A stretch of 64,000 bases of DNA from Thiohalomonas denitrificans (GCF_900102855.1 NZ_FMWD01000010.1:1-64000), one strand, 5' to 3'. Shown: positions 25,929-34,935, counted from the stretch's first letter. The notes: generated by a model from the sequence alone, not told the origin. Made by a program: numbers and translations.

Positions 25929-26492
25929 TCAGAAAAAGAGCTGCATGCCAAGATGGGAATGGCTGTCCAGCTCGTATTCGGAAGCGTCTTCCAGTTCAAT
26001 TTCTACATGGCGATAACCGGCATAGACAAACGCATGGGGAAGTAGCTGATAGTCGACACGCAGGCTGTACTCGTGCATCCGGTCACCATCCATGAAGGTG
26101 GTAATATCGGGCGCATACCAGATATCACCACCGAGCCCGACTCGCTCCATCGGGGAAAAGCGCATCCGACCGCCGAATGCAAAGGCCCCGGCCTGGTGGG
26201 AATCCATATCGGCCAGGATCAGTCGCGAGCCAAGGCCGATCCGAAACGTCTGATGCCCGTTCCGGCTCTGGCCGGAGACCAGGAAGCCTGCATGCGCCAG
26301 CAGATCCGAATTGCCCGAGTCATCGGTATAGAGAACGCCGAGCTCCCCATCCATTCCCCGAGCCTCATCTCCAACCGGTGTGCCGTAAACCATCTGAACG
26401 GCATCATCATGGAGGTTGATATCGAAAGAATCAGCATACGTCGTTCCAGCTACCGAGAGCAGCAGCATGGTGGTAACGGTTGTTTTTATCAT
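25929..26492 (-). CDS. YfaZ-like outer-membrane protein
   Basis: A 187-residue protein with a signal peptide (MIKTTVTTMLLLSVAGTTYA-DSFDINL) and a beta-rich mature part: DDAVQMVYGTPVG start, repeated short strands (GGRMRFSPMERVGLGGDIWY, HAFVYAGYRHVEIEL) and a terminal QLFF aromatic. This matches YfaZ-family barrels, of unknown transport role. A sigma-70-like promoter overlapped by a perfect palindrome is about 90 bp upstream. Confidence 0.75.
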   Translation of the reverse strand: MIKTTVTTMLLLSVAGTTYADSFDINLHDDAVQMVYGTPVGDEARGMDGELGVLYTDDSGNSDLLAHAGFLVSGQSRNGHQTFRIGLGSRLILADMDSHQAGAFAFGGRMRFSPMERVGLGGDIWYAPDITTFMDGDRMHEYSLRVDYQLLPHAFVYAGYRHVEIELEDASEYELDSHSHLGMQLFF

Positions 26493-26579
26493 GTTTCCTG
26501 AGTTCTGGTTGCAAAGTTGGGAAAGGAAATAGTACCGGTAATCCGCCAGAGTTTCCCGGCTTCTCTGCCTGCCGGCCAG

Positions 26580-26608
26580 TTATCATTTTTTGACAGGCAC
26601 CTGTCAAA
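26580..26608 (-). promoter_or_regulatory. Sigma-70 promoter with overlapping operator for the YfaZ-like gene
   Basis: On the minus strand TTGACA (26602-26607) and TGATAA (26580-26585) are spaced by 16 bp. The -35 box lies inside a perfect dyad TTTGACAGG-CA-CCTGTCAAA (26589-26608). A dimeric regulator bound there would control the promoter. The rest of the 509-bp gap up to the NtrC-type gene shows a CCCCGTCACGGGG hairpin near 26830 but no gene. Confidence 0.5.
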
Positions 26609-27001
26609 TTCTGCACTCTCACAGAGGCATTCGGAATGCAACTCTCCTCGCCCATCCCCATGGCGGGTCGGCATAGCCTTCCTCCAGTGGTTGTTAAATA
26701 GTTCGACCGTTTAACCGTAACTATTTGTACCTTTTGGAATCAACAGGTTGGCGAATCATATTGCGATAATCCGACCTCCCCGTAACGAGAGGATGCGCGG
26801 AGACACTGGAATCCGATCACCCGGTCCCCGTCACGGGGTGTTGGCGCCTTTATTGCTTCCATATTGATCGATGCCAAGCCGCGGAAAGGGACGTTAAATA
26901 CATCACCCACGCCACAGGTACCGAAATAGCCTGTACCACACATGATCCGTGCTCGGAGCCAACGAACCACCAATTCACGACAGGGGGACAGGGTGAGTAA
27001 C

Positions 27002-28357
27002 ATGAAACAGCGGATCCTGGTAATCGACGACAATATCGAACTGGTCTATGCCCTGCGACGCACCTTGGAGCAGGAGGGCTATCTGGTCAGCACCGTTACC
27101 GAGCCAACCGCCAGTATCGAACCGGCAGTAGAGGCCGCAGACCTGCTGATTGTGGATATCAATCTCGGAAAGGCCTCGGGCCTGGACATGCTGATCGCGC
27201 TTCGTGAACAGGGCTATGAGCAGCCGGTTATCATCATCACAGCCCATGCCACCCCCCATAACGTCATTACCGCCACCCGCCATGGCGCCATCGATGTCTT
27301 GCAAAAGCCCTTTGAGGTGGAACAGCTGGTCGATGCAGTCAATCGCTCCTTTCCTTCCACCGATGGCAACAGCCTCAATCTGGCGGTCGACGGTCAACCG
27401 GTAATCGGCACTTCGCCCAACATGCTGGAGGTGTGCAAGACTGCCGGCCTGGCCTCATCGAATAACCTGAATGTCCTGTTAGTGGGTGAAACCGGCGTCG
27501 GCAAGGAAGTCATTGCCAAGGCCATCCACCAGTATTCCGATCGGGCCAAGCAGCGCATGGTGGCCATCAACTGCAGCGCGATTCCCGAATCCCTGTTGGA
27601 GGCAGAGCTTTTCGGATATGCCCGAGGTGCATTCACCGGTGCGGCGCGCGAGACACCGGGCAAGATCGAGGCGGCGGAGGGAGGCACCCTGTTCCTGGAT
27701 GAGATCGGCGACATCCCAGCCCCCTTTCAGGCCAAGCTGCTGCGTTTTCTCGAAGATCAAACCTTCTACCGTCTCGGTGAGACACACCTGAAGCAGGCCG
27801 ATGTGCGGGTGGTCTGCGCCACCAATCGTAACCTGGACGAAATGGTATCGAATGGCAGTTTCCGCGACGATCTCTATTTTCGCCTGTCGCAACTGACCAT
27901 CGCTATCCCGCCGGTACGTGAGCGAAAAGAAGATATCAAACCACTGATCGAGCTGTTCATCCACCAGGCCAACAACGAACTGGGCTGCCGTGTACATCGC
28001 ATCGATGCCGAAGTGCTCAAAGCTGCACAGATTCACCACTGGCCGGGCAACATCCGTGAACTGAAGAATGTCGTATTTCGTGCCGCCCTCAGCGCCAGCA
28101 ACGGCGTACTGAGCACCCTGCCCTACAACAGTGCCCAGCAGGCCAATGCCAATGCCGGCATCAAGGAGTGCGTAGACCGCTATCTGGAAAAAGAGGGCAC
28201 CGGGTCGGCAACGCAACTCGCACAGATCTTTGAAGCTGCCCTGCTGGCTGCCCTGGCAAGAGATCTCAACGGCAACAAGACCTACATGTGCGAAGCGCTC
28301 AACATCTCACGCAACACCCTCAAGGTCCGCCTCAAGGAGCATGGCCTGGACTTCTGA
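27002..28357 (+). CDS. NtrC-family sigma-54-dependent response regulator
   Basis: A 451-residue activator: receiver with phosphoacceptor Asp in LLIVDINLGKASGLD and Lys in DVLQKPF, then an AAA+ domain with Walker A GETGVGKE, the sigma-54 contact loop GAFTGA and Walker B LFLDEIGD, and a C-terminal Fis-type helix-turn-helix (CEALNISRNTLKVRLKEHG). ATG 27002 follows an agggtgag site; an in-frame ATG at 26942 is less likely. No kinase is adjacent. It is convergent with the multiheme operon, which has a sigma-54 promoter, and the PhnD-like sensor plus kinase beyond that operon lacks its own regulator, so these probably work together. Confidence 0.9.
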   Translation: MKQRILVIDDNIELVYALRRTLEQEGYLVSTVTEPTASIEPAVEAADLLIVDINLGKASGLDMLIALREQGYEQPVIIITAHATPHNVITATRHGAIDVLQKPFEVEQLVDAVNRSFPSTDGNSLNLAVDGQPVIGTSPNMLEVCKTAGLASSNNLNVLLVGETGVGKEVIAKAIHQYSDRAKQRMVAINCSAIPESLLEAELFGYARGAFTGAARETPGKIEAAEGGTLFLDEIGDIPAPFQAKLLRFLEDQTFYRLGETHLKQADVRVVCATNRNLDEMVSNGSFRDDLYFRLSQLTIAIPPVRERKEDIKPLIELFIHQANNELGCRVHRIDAEVLKAAQIHHWPGNIRELKNVVFRAALSASNGVLSTLPYNSAQQANANAGIKECVDRYLEKEGTGSATQLAQIFEAALLAALARDLNGNKTYMCEALNISRNTLKVRLKEHGLDF

Positions 28358-28405
28358 CAGCCACGAACAATACCCCAGCAGACTGCACAATTCACTACAA
28401 GACAT

Positions 28406-28476
28406 AAACCACAGAGGGCACCGAGAAAACCAAGTAAAAACCGTTTCCTCTGTCCATCTGTGTCCTTTGTGGCTTT
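28406..28476. repeat. CCACAGAG-type inverted repeat
   Basis: AAACCACAGAGGGCACCGAG on the left and TCTGTGTCCTTTGTGGCTTT on the right are imperfect inverted repeats. This belongs to the common AACCACAGAGNACACAGAG class of intergenic repeats. It lies in the 428-bp gap between convergent operons. Confidence 0.65.
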
Positions 28477-28590
28477 GGGTATATCCATCAAATCACAGTT
28501 GGGCACGGCACGCCCCATCTCCAATCGACAGTAACACGCACCTGTAGATAGGCCTTCACGCCCATCCAGAATCAGCCACTGAAAGCACAA

Positions 28591-28659
28591 GATTACAGAG
28601 ATGAAGGGGCGCGACTTACGCAATCCTCCCTCAGTGTTCTCTGTGTCCTCTGTGGTGGT
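28591..28659. repeat. Second CCACAGAG-type repeat, left arm decayed
   Basis: The right arm TTCTCTGTGTCCTCTGTGGT (28637-28656) is well conserved. The left arm (GATTACAGAGATGAAGG) is degenerate. Same family as the element at 28406. Confidence 0.55.
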
Positions 28660-28675
28660 CGTTTGTCGGTTGCAT

Positions 28676-28700
28676 AAAAAAACCCGCCAGAACGGCGGGT
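28676..28700 (-). terminator. Rho-independent terminator of the multiheme operon
   Basis: On the minus strand ACCCGCCGTTCTGGCGGGT folds into a 7-bp GC-rich stem followed by a run of T, 86 bp beyond the stop of the last operon gene. Confidence 0.85.
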
Positions 28701-28785
28701 CCATAAATGATACAAGGAGGATGATGAAATAATGGTTGTAATCTGCCGGGAGAGAGAAGGGGCAAGCCCCTCCCGTCCCGAGCCC

Positions 28786-30246
28786 TTAGTTTGCCGCGGG
28801 CACGATGTCTCCATTGAGACCCACGGTGATCGGGAAGGTCACATGGTGCCAGCGGTGGACGGTGTTGTCCTGATGGGCGGCAAACGCGAAGCTGAACCCT
28901 TCACCGTTTGCGATGCCCGAAAGTGCGTGGTCATCTTCGTTGCCGGTGTCGAGAGGACGCTCGAAGATCACGGTCCAGGTGCCGTCTTCCCATGCACTAT
29001 AGGCCTTGACGTCGGTCCTACTGCCTGTCTCCTCGGACAACCAGCGACGCGGAATGTAGTCGCCTTCCTCGAAGTTGGCTGTTGCGGCATCAAACGCTAC
29101 GGCGTTCTGGTTATCGCCTGCAGTCACCAGCGTCGGGGCGTTATTCTCGATCGCATCATACACGGCCGCGGGGAGTGCATTGACTCTCGTTTCGCCCTCG
29201 TAGTCGGGGAAATTATCCGCGATGAATCCCTCCATCCACGTGGCGTCATACATATACTCAAGGTCGCCCGTTGTATCGTCGGGGTTTTGAGCATGGTAGA
29301 AGTTGGGCGAGTCGTCGTTGTTACGCCCATCCATCACGTAGCCGTCGGTGAGGGTGTTGATGATCGCCGAGCGGGCGCCGCGGAAGTGCCACATGTCCGG
29401 GAAGCTATCAGTGGTGCCGTCCAGCACAGCGGCATCGCTTGAGGAGCCATCGGCGTAGTCGCCATTTGCGGTACTACTGCTCGCCAGGTACTTGCCGGTT
29501 GCGGTGCTTCCATCCCATTCAGGCATGTCGTCCATGTCCTCGTGGCAGGTGGTGAAACAGCCGCCGTCATGGAAGGAGATGTCGCCCACGCCGATGTCCT
29601 GGGACGCGGGCATGAACATCAGGGCAAAGCGGTCCTCGGCACTGAAGCGCTGATTCCCGGTCGGCTCATTCCCCGGCTCATTATACATCGAGACCTTCTC
29701 CCACGCTGAACCGTCATACCTGAACAGGTCATGGGTGATCCCGGGGCGCGGCGTATCCCAGGAGGCCTTGAGATAAAAGTTTTCCGCATCGTAGGCCGCC
29801 TGCACGGTAATGGGGACCGTTTCCTCCGACGGAGTCAGCGCCGCTTCGTCACGCTCCGCACCTACCTGTGAAGGGTTATTGGCATTCGTGTCATGACAAC
29901 CGGAACAGCCACTCGTCAACATACCAGCACCGCTGTGGTCCCCCGTGTCCAGATACTCGTAACTTGCCTGAGCGGGACGGAAGGCGGTGACGGTTTCCGC
30001 CTCGCCCCAGGTCACGGTGGGGGCGCCCGTCATGAAATCGACCTTGAAGGCACTCGCGGTACCTCCGTCGTCATCATCAATCGGATCGTCATCCACGATC
30101 GGGTCATTATCCGAACCGGATGACAGACAGCCTGTCGTGAGTACGGTGGAGGCGAGCAGTACCGCCAGCACCGTAGCCCGGCGCTTAAAGGGAAATGCCT
30201 CCACTTCCGGGCCCAGTGCATCGTAAAGCTTTTCATTGTTCATCAT
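28786..30246 (-). CDS. Outer-membrane lipoprotein cytochrome c, ethylbenzene-dehydrogenase-related
   Basis: A 486-residue protein with a lipoprotein signal: RR then VLAVLLASTVLTTGC, with the lipid-modified Cys at about residue 40 and Leu-Ser-Ser after it, which favours outer-membrane sorting. An Asp-rich linker leads to a domain resembling the heme subunit of ethylbenzene/dimethylsulfide dehydrogenases (AFRPAQASYEYLD, VPITVQAAYDAENFYLKASW, ending FPITVGLNGDIVPA). Heme sites are CSGCH (about 114-118) and an unusual CFTTCH (about 230-235, CX3CH). It is the last gene of the conduit operon, where an MtrC-type surface cytochrome would be expected. Two adjacent ATGs (30246, 30243) follow a gagagagg site. 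Confidence 0.8.
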   Translation of the reverse strand: MMNNEKLYDALGPEVEAFPFKRRATVLAVLLASTVLTTGCLSSGSDNDPIVDDDPIDDDDGGTASAFKVDFMTGAPTVTWGEAETVTAFRPAQASYEYLDTGDHSGAGMLTSGCSGCHDTNANNPSQVGAERDEAALTPSEETVPITVQAAYDAENFYLKASWDTPRPGITHDLFRYDGSAWEKVSMYNEPGNEPTGNQRFSAEDRFALMFMPASQDIGVGDISFHDGGCFTTCHEDMDDMPEWDGSTATGKYLASSSTANGDYADGSSSDAAVLDGTTDSFPDMWHFRGARSAIINTLTDGYVMDGRNNDDSPNFYHAQNPDDTTGDLEYMYDATWMEGFIADNFPDYEGETRVNALPAAVYDAIENNAPTLVTAGDNQNAVAFDAATANFEEGDYIPRRWLSEETGSRTDVKAYSAWEDGTWTVIFERPLDTGNEDDHALSGIANGEGFSFAFAAHQDNTVHRWHHVTFPITVGLNGDIVPAAN

Positions 30247-30319
30247 ATTTCCTCTCTCTCCTCTGGATTCGCATGACATGGGCAAAGAATCGCCTGTGCC
30301 ACTTCACTACCCCTGGTCG

Positions 30320-32323
30320 TCAGAAACGATACGCAAGGGAAAGTCCGATCGACTGCGCCTGGTATTCGGTATCATCCTGTCCCAGGGTGATGATGTTGCC
30401 TCCTGCGGTGACAATATTTCCTGTGGTCGACCAGTCATCCGAGTCGTAGTCCTCGAACCGGTAGCGCAAGCGCAGGCCGAGCTCCCGGTTGACCTGGTAG
30501 CCGGCGTAAAGGTCGATACGCTTGACACGGGTGGTGACGTCGGGAAGGCGTCCGTCGCTGTCCACATCCAGCTCCGCCAGTGATTCCACCCAGCTGAAGT
30601 CACCGCCCAGTTCAAGCTGCTCGTTCATCCTCTGCGTCTTGCCTCCCACTCCCACAGCCAGCACCTGTTCACGACGGTCGCCAACCCAGGTCTCTCCGAC
30701 CTGTGTGCTATCCGACTCTTCATAACTGATGAAACCGTGCAGACTGCTCAACGCACTGATCGCCAGGTAGCTGTCGAGGGAGGTGATGTGACGGTCGGCC
30801 TCGGTCAATCCCAGCTCGGATTCATCATATCGATCGCGCAACAGATCACTGGTCAGGCTCAGGCTCAGGATCTCGGTAGCGAAGTACTGGGCGAATAGAC
30901 CCGCACGGGTACGGTCCCGATCCGCCCAGGCATAGTTGCGCAGTTCGTCAGGACCCGTTTCCCGCAAGTAGGTGGAGCCGCGGCGGTTCTCCTGCTCAAG
31001 ACTCAGACCACCCGACAGCTGTGGTCCGATACTGGTACGCAGACGCGCCCGCACGCTGTTTTCCTCGGAGCTCTCACTGTGGGCGGGATCACGCTCGGTA
31101 TCGGTATACCGGTAATCCAGATTCAGCCGGGTGGCTGAAGCCAGGCGGTAGTTGCCCCCCAGATCGAAACGGTGGCGGGTATAGTTGTAAGAAGGGTCGA
31201 TCGCCAGGGTGTTATCGCGAACCACCTGGCCGGTATCATTATCGCGCCGATCCATCTGGTAGCCCGACCTCAGGCGCAGCTTGGCCGTTGGCCTGCTCGT
31301 AATCTTGAGCCCCAGGCTGGAGGTGTCGACTGCCGCGTCGAGGGAATCGCGCGACATGACGGCATCACCAACGAACCGCGCATCCTGCAGGCTGCGTCCG
31401 ATACTGGCACTGGCCGACAGATGGGTCTGTTCGCCGAGACGGTGGTTACCCGAGGCGTACACCTCGTGATGCTCGTTGTCCGGCGCCCGGGCTTTCTCCT
31501 CCCCCTCACCTTCCCAGTCGGCATCATGGGCGTTATCCCAGCGCAGGACGTCGTACTCATTGTTGAACTGAATGGTACGGTAGCCGAACGCCAGGTGGCT
31601 GGCCTCGCCTCGCCAGGCTGCGGCGATGTCGTAGCTTCTGGTGGTCTCATCCACCGGCAAGGGAGCGATAATCGACTCTCCCACCGCCCAGTGACTGCCC
31701 AGCCCGATGGTCCCGGTTCCTTCACGGGTTGTCTGCGAGAAGGAGCTTCGCAGGCTCCAGCTGGGCGACAGATGGACCTCGCCCCCCAGTTCCGCCTGCT
31801 GCCGGTCCAGACCGATCTCCACCGGACGCAGATGGTCCTCGATGGTTGCCTGGCTGCCCTCTTCCGGAAGGCGCAGATTACCGCCCGACTCCCGAAACGG
31901 GGTCCGGGTATCATCCGCCTTGCGGGTGGGAATCTCCGTATAATCGAAGAAGATCCGGTAGCGGCCCTGTTCGCCATAGTCCGTTTCCAACTGACGGGAA
32001 CGCAATCCGAGGTTGCGGGCACGCAGTGACCAGTAGCGTGCACTATCGCTATCGTGAGGATCACGATGCCGCAGATCGGCGCCCAGGATTAGATAGGCGC
32101 CGCTGTCGTCCAGACCCGTGTAGTGACCAAAGCGGTAGGCATTGCCGTCCATCTCGTCGACATAGCCGAGACCGACCTCGACCTCACTGCTGACCTCGGT
32201 CAGCTCAGCCCACTTTTCCTCGTCCCGCTCGACCGTCTCGCCGAGGCTCATATCAAATGCATGGGCCGTACCGGCACACAGGCCAGTGGCAACCATCGCC
32301 GCCATGAGTTTGTTGTATCGCAT
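30320..32323 (-). CDS. MtrB/PioB-family outer-membrane porin
   Basis: A 667-residue protein with a signal peptide (MRYNKLMAAMVATGLCAGTA-HAFDMSLGE) and a long series of amphipathic strands with short turns, ending QAQSIGLSLAYRF, the terminal Phe of outer-membrane barrels. Length and pattern match the decaheme-associated MtrB/PioB/DmsF porins that sheath MtrA. Family-typical segments include RSRQLETDYGEQGRYRIFFD and YEIPTR-like turns near residue 125. It is 25 bp downstream of the decaheme cytochrome gene. The N-terminal CxxC found in Shewanella MtrB is not seen. Confidence 0.9.
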   Translation of the reverse strand: MRYNKLMAAMVATGLCAGTAHAFDMSLGETVERDEEKWAELTEVSSEVEVGLGYVDEMDGNAYRFGHYTGLDDSGAYLILGADLRHRDPHDSDSARYWSLRARNLGLRSRQLETDYGEQGRYRIFFDYTEIPTRKADDTRTPFRESGGNLRLPEEGSQATIEDHLRPVEIGLDRQQAELGGEVHLSPSWSLRSSFSQTTREGTGTIGLGSHWAVGESIIAPLPVDETTRSYDIAAAWRGEASHLAFGYRTIQFNNEYDVLRWDNAHDADWEGEGEEKARAPDNEHHEVYASGNHRLGEQTHLSASASIGRSLQDARFVGDAVMSRDSLDAAVDTSSLGLKITSRPTAKLRLRSGYQMDRRDNDTGQVVRDNTLAIDPSYNYTRHRFDLGGNYRLASATRLNLDYRYTDTERDPAHSESSEENSVRARLRTSIGPQLSGGLSLEQENRRGSTYLRETGPDELRNYAWADRDRTRAGLFAQYFATEILSLSLTSDLLRDRYDESELGLTEADRHITSLDSYLAISALSSLHGFISYEESDSTQVGETWVGDRREQVLAVGVGGKTQRMNEQLELGGDFSWVESLAELDVDSDGRLPDVTTRVKRIDLYAGYQVNRELGLRLRYRFEDYDSDDWSTTGNIVTAGGNIITLGQDDTEYQAQSIGLSLAYRF

Positions 32324-32348
32324 ATCACGCCTCCATCAGTCGCGCGGC

Positions 32349-33254
32349 TCAGCGCCGTAATGTCTGGCCCTGTGGATGATTGCTGCCATGTACCTGCACG
32401 TGGCAGTTCAGACAGTTCTTGCCGGCCATGAACGGAGTATCCAGACTGTCACCCCCAAAGGCGGCACTGGAATGGGTGCCCAGGTGGCACTGCTGGCAGA
32501 GCTGCGGTCCGCGCGCTTTCAGCATGGGCTGATGGATCGAACCGTGTGGCTGATGGCAGGTGGTGCAGTCCTCTGTGACCGGGGCGTGTTCCCACAGCAC
32601 GGGACCCCGTTTTTCCGCATGACAGTCGTAGCAGGTCTCATTCACGTTGCTGCGACGCAGCAGTGATTCATTCAATGTGCCATGGGGGTTGTGGCAATTG
32701 CTGCACGACATGGCGCCATCCTGCACAGGGTGTGCCGATGGCCGAAGGGCCTCACTCTTCTGACGCGCATGGCAGCTGGTGCACACCTCGGTCTGCTTCC
32801 GCTCGTCGAGGATCGGATCGCGAGGAACATGCACCGTGTGACAGGAGACGCAGGCCAGCTCTTCGAAGTTATGCATACTCCCGCGCCAGTGCATCCGCTC
32901 CCCACTGTCATGACAGCCAAGGCAGGTCTCGTTCTGCTTCGCCACACTGGTGTGTTCCTCACCAAAGGTTACCGGCGGCGGCGTCCTTGCCTCGTCATCG
33001 GCAGGCGCCTTCATGTGCTGGCCACTATCACCATGACACCCCTCACAAGCATTGGCCGCGAAAGGGGTGCGCTCGTCGGCCATGGCGGCATGCGGCGTTT
33101 GCAGGATATTCAGCACCGGAGACTCCCACGTCTCGTCGTGACAACGGGTACAGCTCTCCATATCGCGCGCCAGCGCGCCGCCTGCGGAGATCAGCAGGAG
33201 CAGTAAGGCAACGACAAGAGCACTGCAAAGGGATCGCTGTCTGGTGGCGTTCAT
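32349..33254 (-). CDS. Decaheme cytochrome c, MtrA/DmsE family
   Basis: A 301-residue periplasmic cytochrome with a signal peptide (SLCSALVVALLLLLISAGGA-LARD) and exactly ten CXXCH sites: CTRCH, CEGCH, CLGCH, CVSCH, CTSCH, CSNCH, CYDCH, CTTCH, CQQCH, CLNCH. The repeating CxxCHxPHG and His-rich spacing, with the ending MAGKNCLNCHVQVHGSNHP, are typical of MtrA/DmsE/PioA proteins, which pass electrons through the MtrB pore. ATG 33254 (MNATRQ) was chosen over an upstream ATG at 33299 that overlaps the previous gene. It is 7 bp downstream of the preceding cytochrome gene. Confidence 0.93.
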   Translation of the reverse strand: MNATRQRSLCSALVVALLLLLISAGGALARDMESCTRCHDETWESPVLNILQTPHAAMADERTPFAANACEGCHGDSGQHMKAPADDEARTPPPVTFGEEHTSVAKQNETCLGCHDSGERMHWRGSMHNFEELACVSCHTVHVPRDPILDERKQTEVCTSCHARQKSEALRPSAHPVQDGAMSCSNCHNPHGTLNESLLRRSNVNETCYDCHAEKRGPVLWEHAPVTEDCTTCHQPHGSIHQPMLKARGPQLCQQCHLGTHSSAAFGGDSLDTPFMAGKNCLNCHVQVHGSNHPQGQTLRR

Positions 33255-33261
33255 GATTCCA

Positions 33262-34248
33262 CTACCTCTTGCTGGCCTGCAGATCGGCGTCGCCGCCATT
33301 CAGTGATGCGCTGTAGTCCAGTGATACGTAATGAGCACGGCCGGTGGCGTGACCATCGTGCAAAGCGAAACCCACCATCAGCTCGTCAGCCTCGCCAAGG
33401 GTCTTGTAACCGGTACCGGAAGCCTTCAGGTCACGGCTCAGTACGGCGACCCAGTTATCCCCCTCCCGGCTGACGTCGACATCGACTTTGCTGTCAAACG
33501 TCTCGTGGCGTTCATCAAGGATGTAGCCATGCACGGATTTGGCTTCGCCATCGACACCCACACGGGCCTGCCAGTACTCCATGAAGTGATTGCCGGCCAG
33601 CAGCTTGGCGATTTCGTCATCGGCTTTGACATTGTCACCGCCGCCGCTTCGCGACATCTTGTTACGCGAGGCAGAAAGATACTTGACACGCTCTTCACCG
33701 TTGGCGCTCGCCATGCGGTTGGCGTCATCGTGACAGGTACCCCAACAGCTGGCTCTGGTGGCCTCCCCGACACCACCGTTATCGAGCATCATGGTGACGC
33801 GCAGGGCATTGTCCTCGTCCATTGGCTCGACCGGCTTGTAACCGGTGTCCGGCCACGCGAGGCGCACATGGAGGCGTTCGCCGTCGTTGACCATCTTCAC
33901 ATCCAGTTTCACACTGCCCGGCTTGCCATCAATCGGCGTCGGTTCAAGTTTCTCCCCGGCCACGATAAGCTTGCCTATATCCCCCTCTTCGCCTTTATGA
34001 CAGTAGGAACAATTGCGTCCCTGACGAAAACGCTCATTACCGCTGTGATCGCTTTGTGTCAGTGCCCATTCCCAGGAGGCCTGCCCGGGGTAGAAGAGTG
34101 TGACCTCGTTTCCCTCCACACCGTCCCAGTCAACGGCTTCGGCACTGACATACACCGGTGCCACAAGCAGTGCAGCGGCCAGCAGTACCGGCCGAAGCAC
34201 CAAAGGTGAATGCAAAGTTTCTTTCTTTGTAACTCGATTTTTGAACAT
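33262..34248 (-). CDS. Periplasmic cytochrome c, ethylbenzene-dehydrogenase-related
   Basis: A 328-residue exported protein (hydrophobic VLRPVLLAAALLVAPVYVSA, then EAVDWDGVEG). It has one CSYCH site (near residue 82) and one CWGTCH site (near residue 168), the same CXXCH plus CX3CH pair as in the lipoprotein at 28786. The body resembles the ethylbenzene-dehydrogenase heme-subunit fold (VTLFYPGQASWEWAL, SVKLDVKMVNDGERLHVRLA). It is not a lipoprotein, so it probably links the NapC-like quinol dehydrogenase to MtrA in the periplasm. A ggagaag site precedes ATG 34248. Related to but about 160 residues shorter than its operon paralogue. Confidence 0.82.
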   Translation of the reverse strand: MFKNRVTKKETLHSPLVLRPVLLAAALLVAPVYVSAEAVDWDGVEGNEVTLFYPGQASWEWALTQSDHSGNERFRQGRNCSYCHKGEEGDIGKLIVAGEKLEPTPIDGKPGSVKLDVKMVNDGERLHVRLAWPDTGYKPVEPMDEDNALRVTMMLDNGGVGEATRASCWGTCHDDANRMASANGEERVKYLSASRNKMSRSGGGDNVKADDEIAKLLAGNHFMEYWQARVGVDGEAKSVHGYILDERHETFDSKVDVDVSREGDNWVAVLSRDLKASGTGYKTLGEADELMVGFALHDGHATGRAHYVSLDYSASLNGGDADLQASKR

Positions 34249-34281
34249 GACTCTTCTCCTGCCAGTCGCTGGTATTTGGGA

Positions 34282-34887
34282 CTAAAATGCCAAATCAAAA
34301 TCTGCGTTTTCTGTTCCATCAGACTCAGGCACAGGTTCTGTGTGCGTAATGCCCTTGTGGCAATCGATACACGTTTCACCCTGTTCCTGCGCCGCCTGGT
34401 GCTGCCGGCGCGCGCGCAAGGCCTGAGCCTCATAATTCATCGAACCCCAGGCATGGCAACTCCGACAGGTGGCGGAGTCAGACTGTTTCATGCCTTGCCA
34501 TACCCGCTCCGCCATTTGCAGTCGTCTCTCTTTGAACTTTTCCTCGCTGTCTATCGTCCCCAGCATCTCGTGCCAAACGTCCTTGGCCGCCATGACCTTG
34601 GCGCGCATCTTTGGCCAGAACGACTTGGGAACATGACAGTCCGGGCAACCTGCAGAGACACCACTGCGGTTTTTAAGGTGACCGCTCGCGGTGTATTCCT
34701 GATACGGGACATCCTTCATGCTGTGACAGGAGATACAGAATTCCGTGGTGTTGGTTGAGTCCACGGCGACGGTAAAGGCAGAAGTAGCCAGTACGCCTGC
34801 AACCAGGCCCACCGCCACCAGCGTTCCAACGGCGAAGCGGCGGCTGGGTCTGCCCAGTTTTGAGATGAATGCCTTGATAAAGCCCAC
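34282..34887 (-). CDS. NapC/NirT (CymA-like) tetraheme quinol dehydrogenase
   Basis: A roughly 200-residue protein with one N-terminal membrane anchor (VGTLVAVGLVAGVLATSAF) and four heme sites: CISCH, CPDCH, CRSCH, CIDCH. MKDVPYQEYTASGHLKNRSG and CPDCHVPKSFWPKM are NapC/NirT signatures. Such proteins oxidise menaquinol or ubiquinol and hand electrons to periplasmic cytochromes. It is the first gene of the conduit operon, 22-37 bp after a predicted sigma-54 start point. Two in-frame GTG starts exist, at 34902 and 34887; the latter has a gagg site at better spacing. Confidence 0.92.
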   Translation of the reverse strand: MGFIKAFISKLGRPSRRFAVGTLVAVGLVAGVLATSAFTVAVDSTNTTEFCISCHSMKDVPYQEYTASGHLKNRSGVSAGCPDCHVPKSFWPKMRAKVMAAKDVWHEMLGTIDSEEKFKERRLQMAERVWQGMKQSDSATCRSCHAWGSMNYEAQALRARRQHQAAQEQGETCIDCHKGITHTEPVPESDGTENADFDLAF

Positions 34888-34935
34888 GTCTCGAATCCTC
34901 ACAATAGGTAGTTAGCGTCGCTAACAAAGACCATC

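Noticed and set aside
26818-26850. Hairpin-rich stretch as a riboswitch before the NtrC-type gene
   Set aside because: Only a simple CCCCGT/ACGGGG hairpin; no known riboswitch motif could be matched.
33331-34209. Plus-strand open frame opposite the periplasmic cytochrome gene
   Set aside because: Antisense artefact; the minus-strand gene has heme motifs and a signal peptide.
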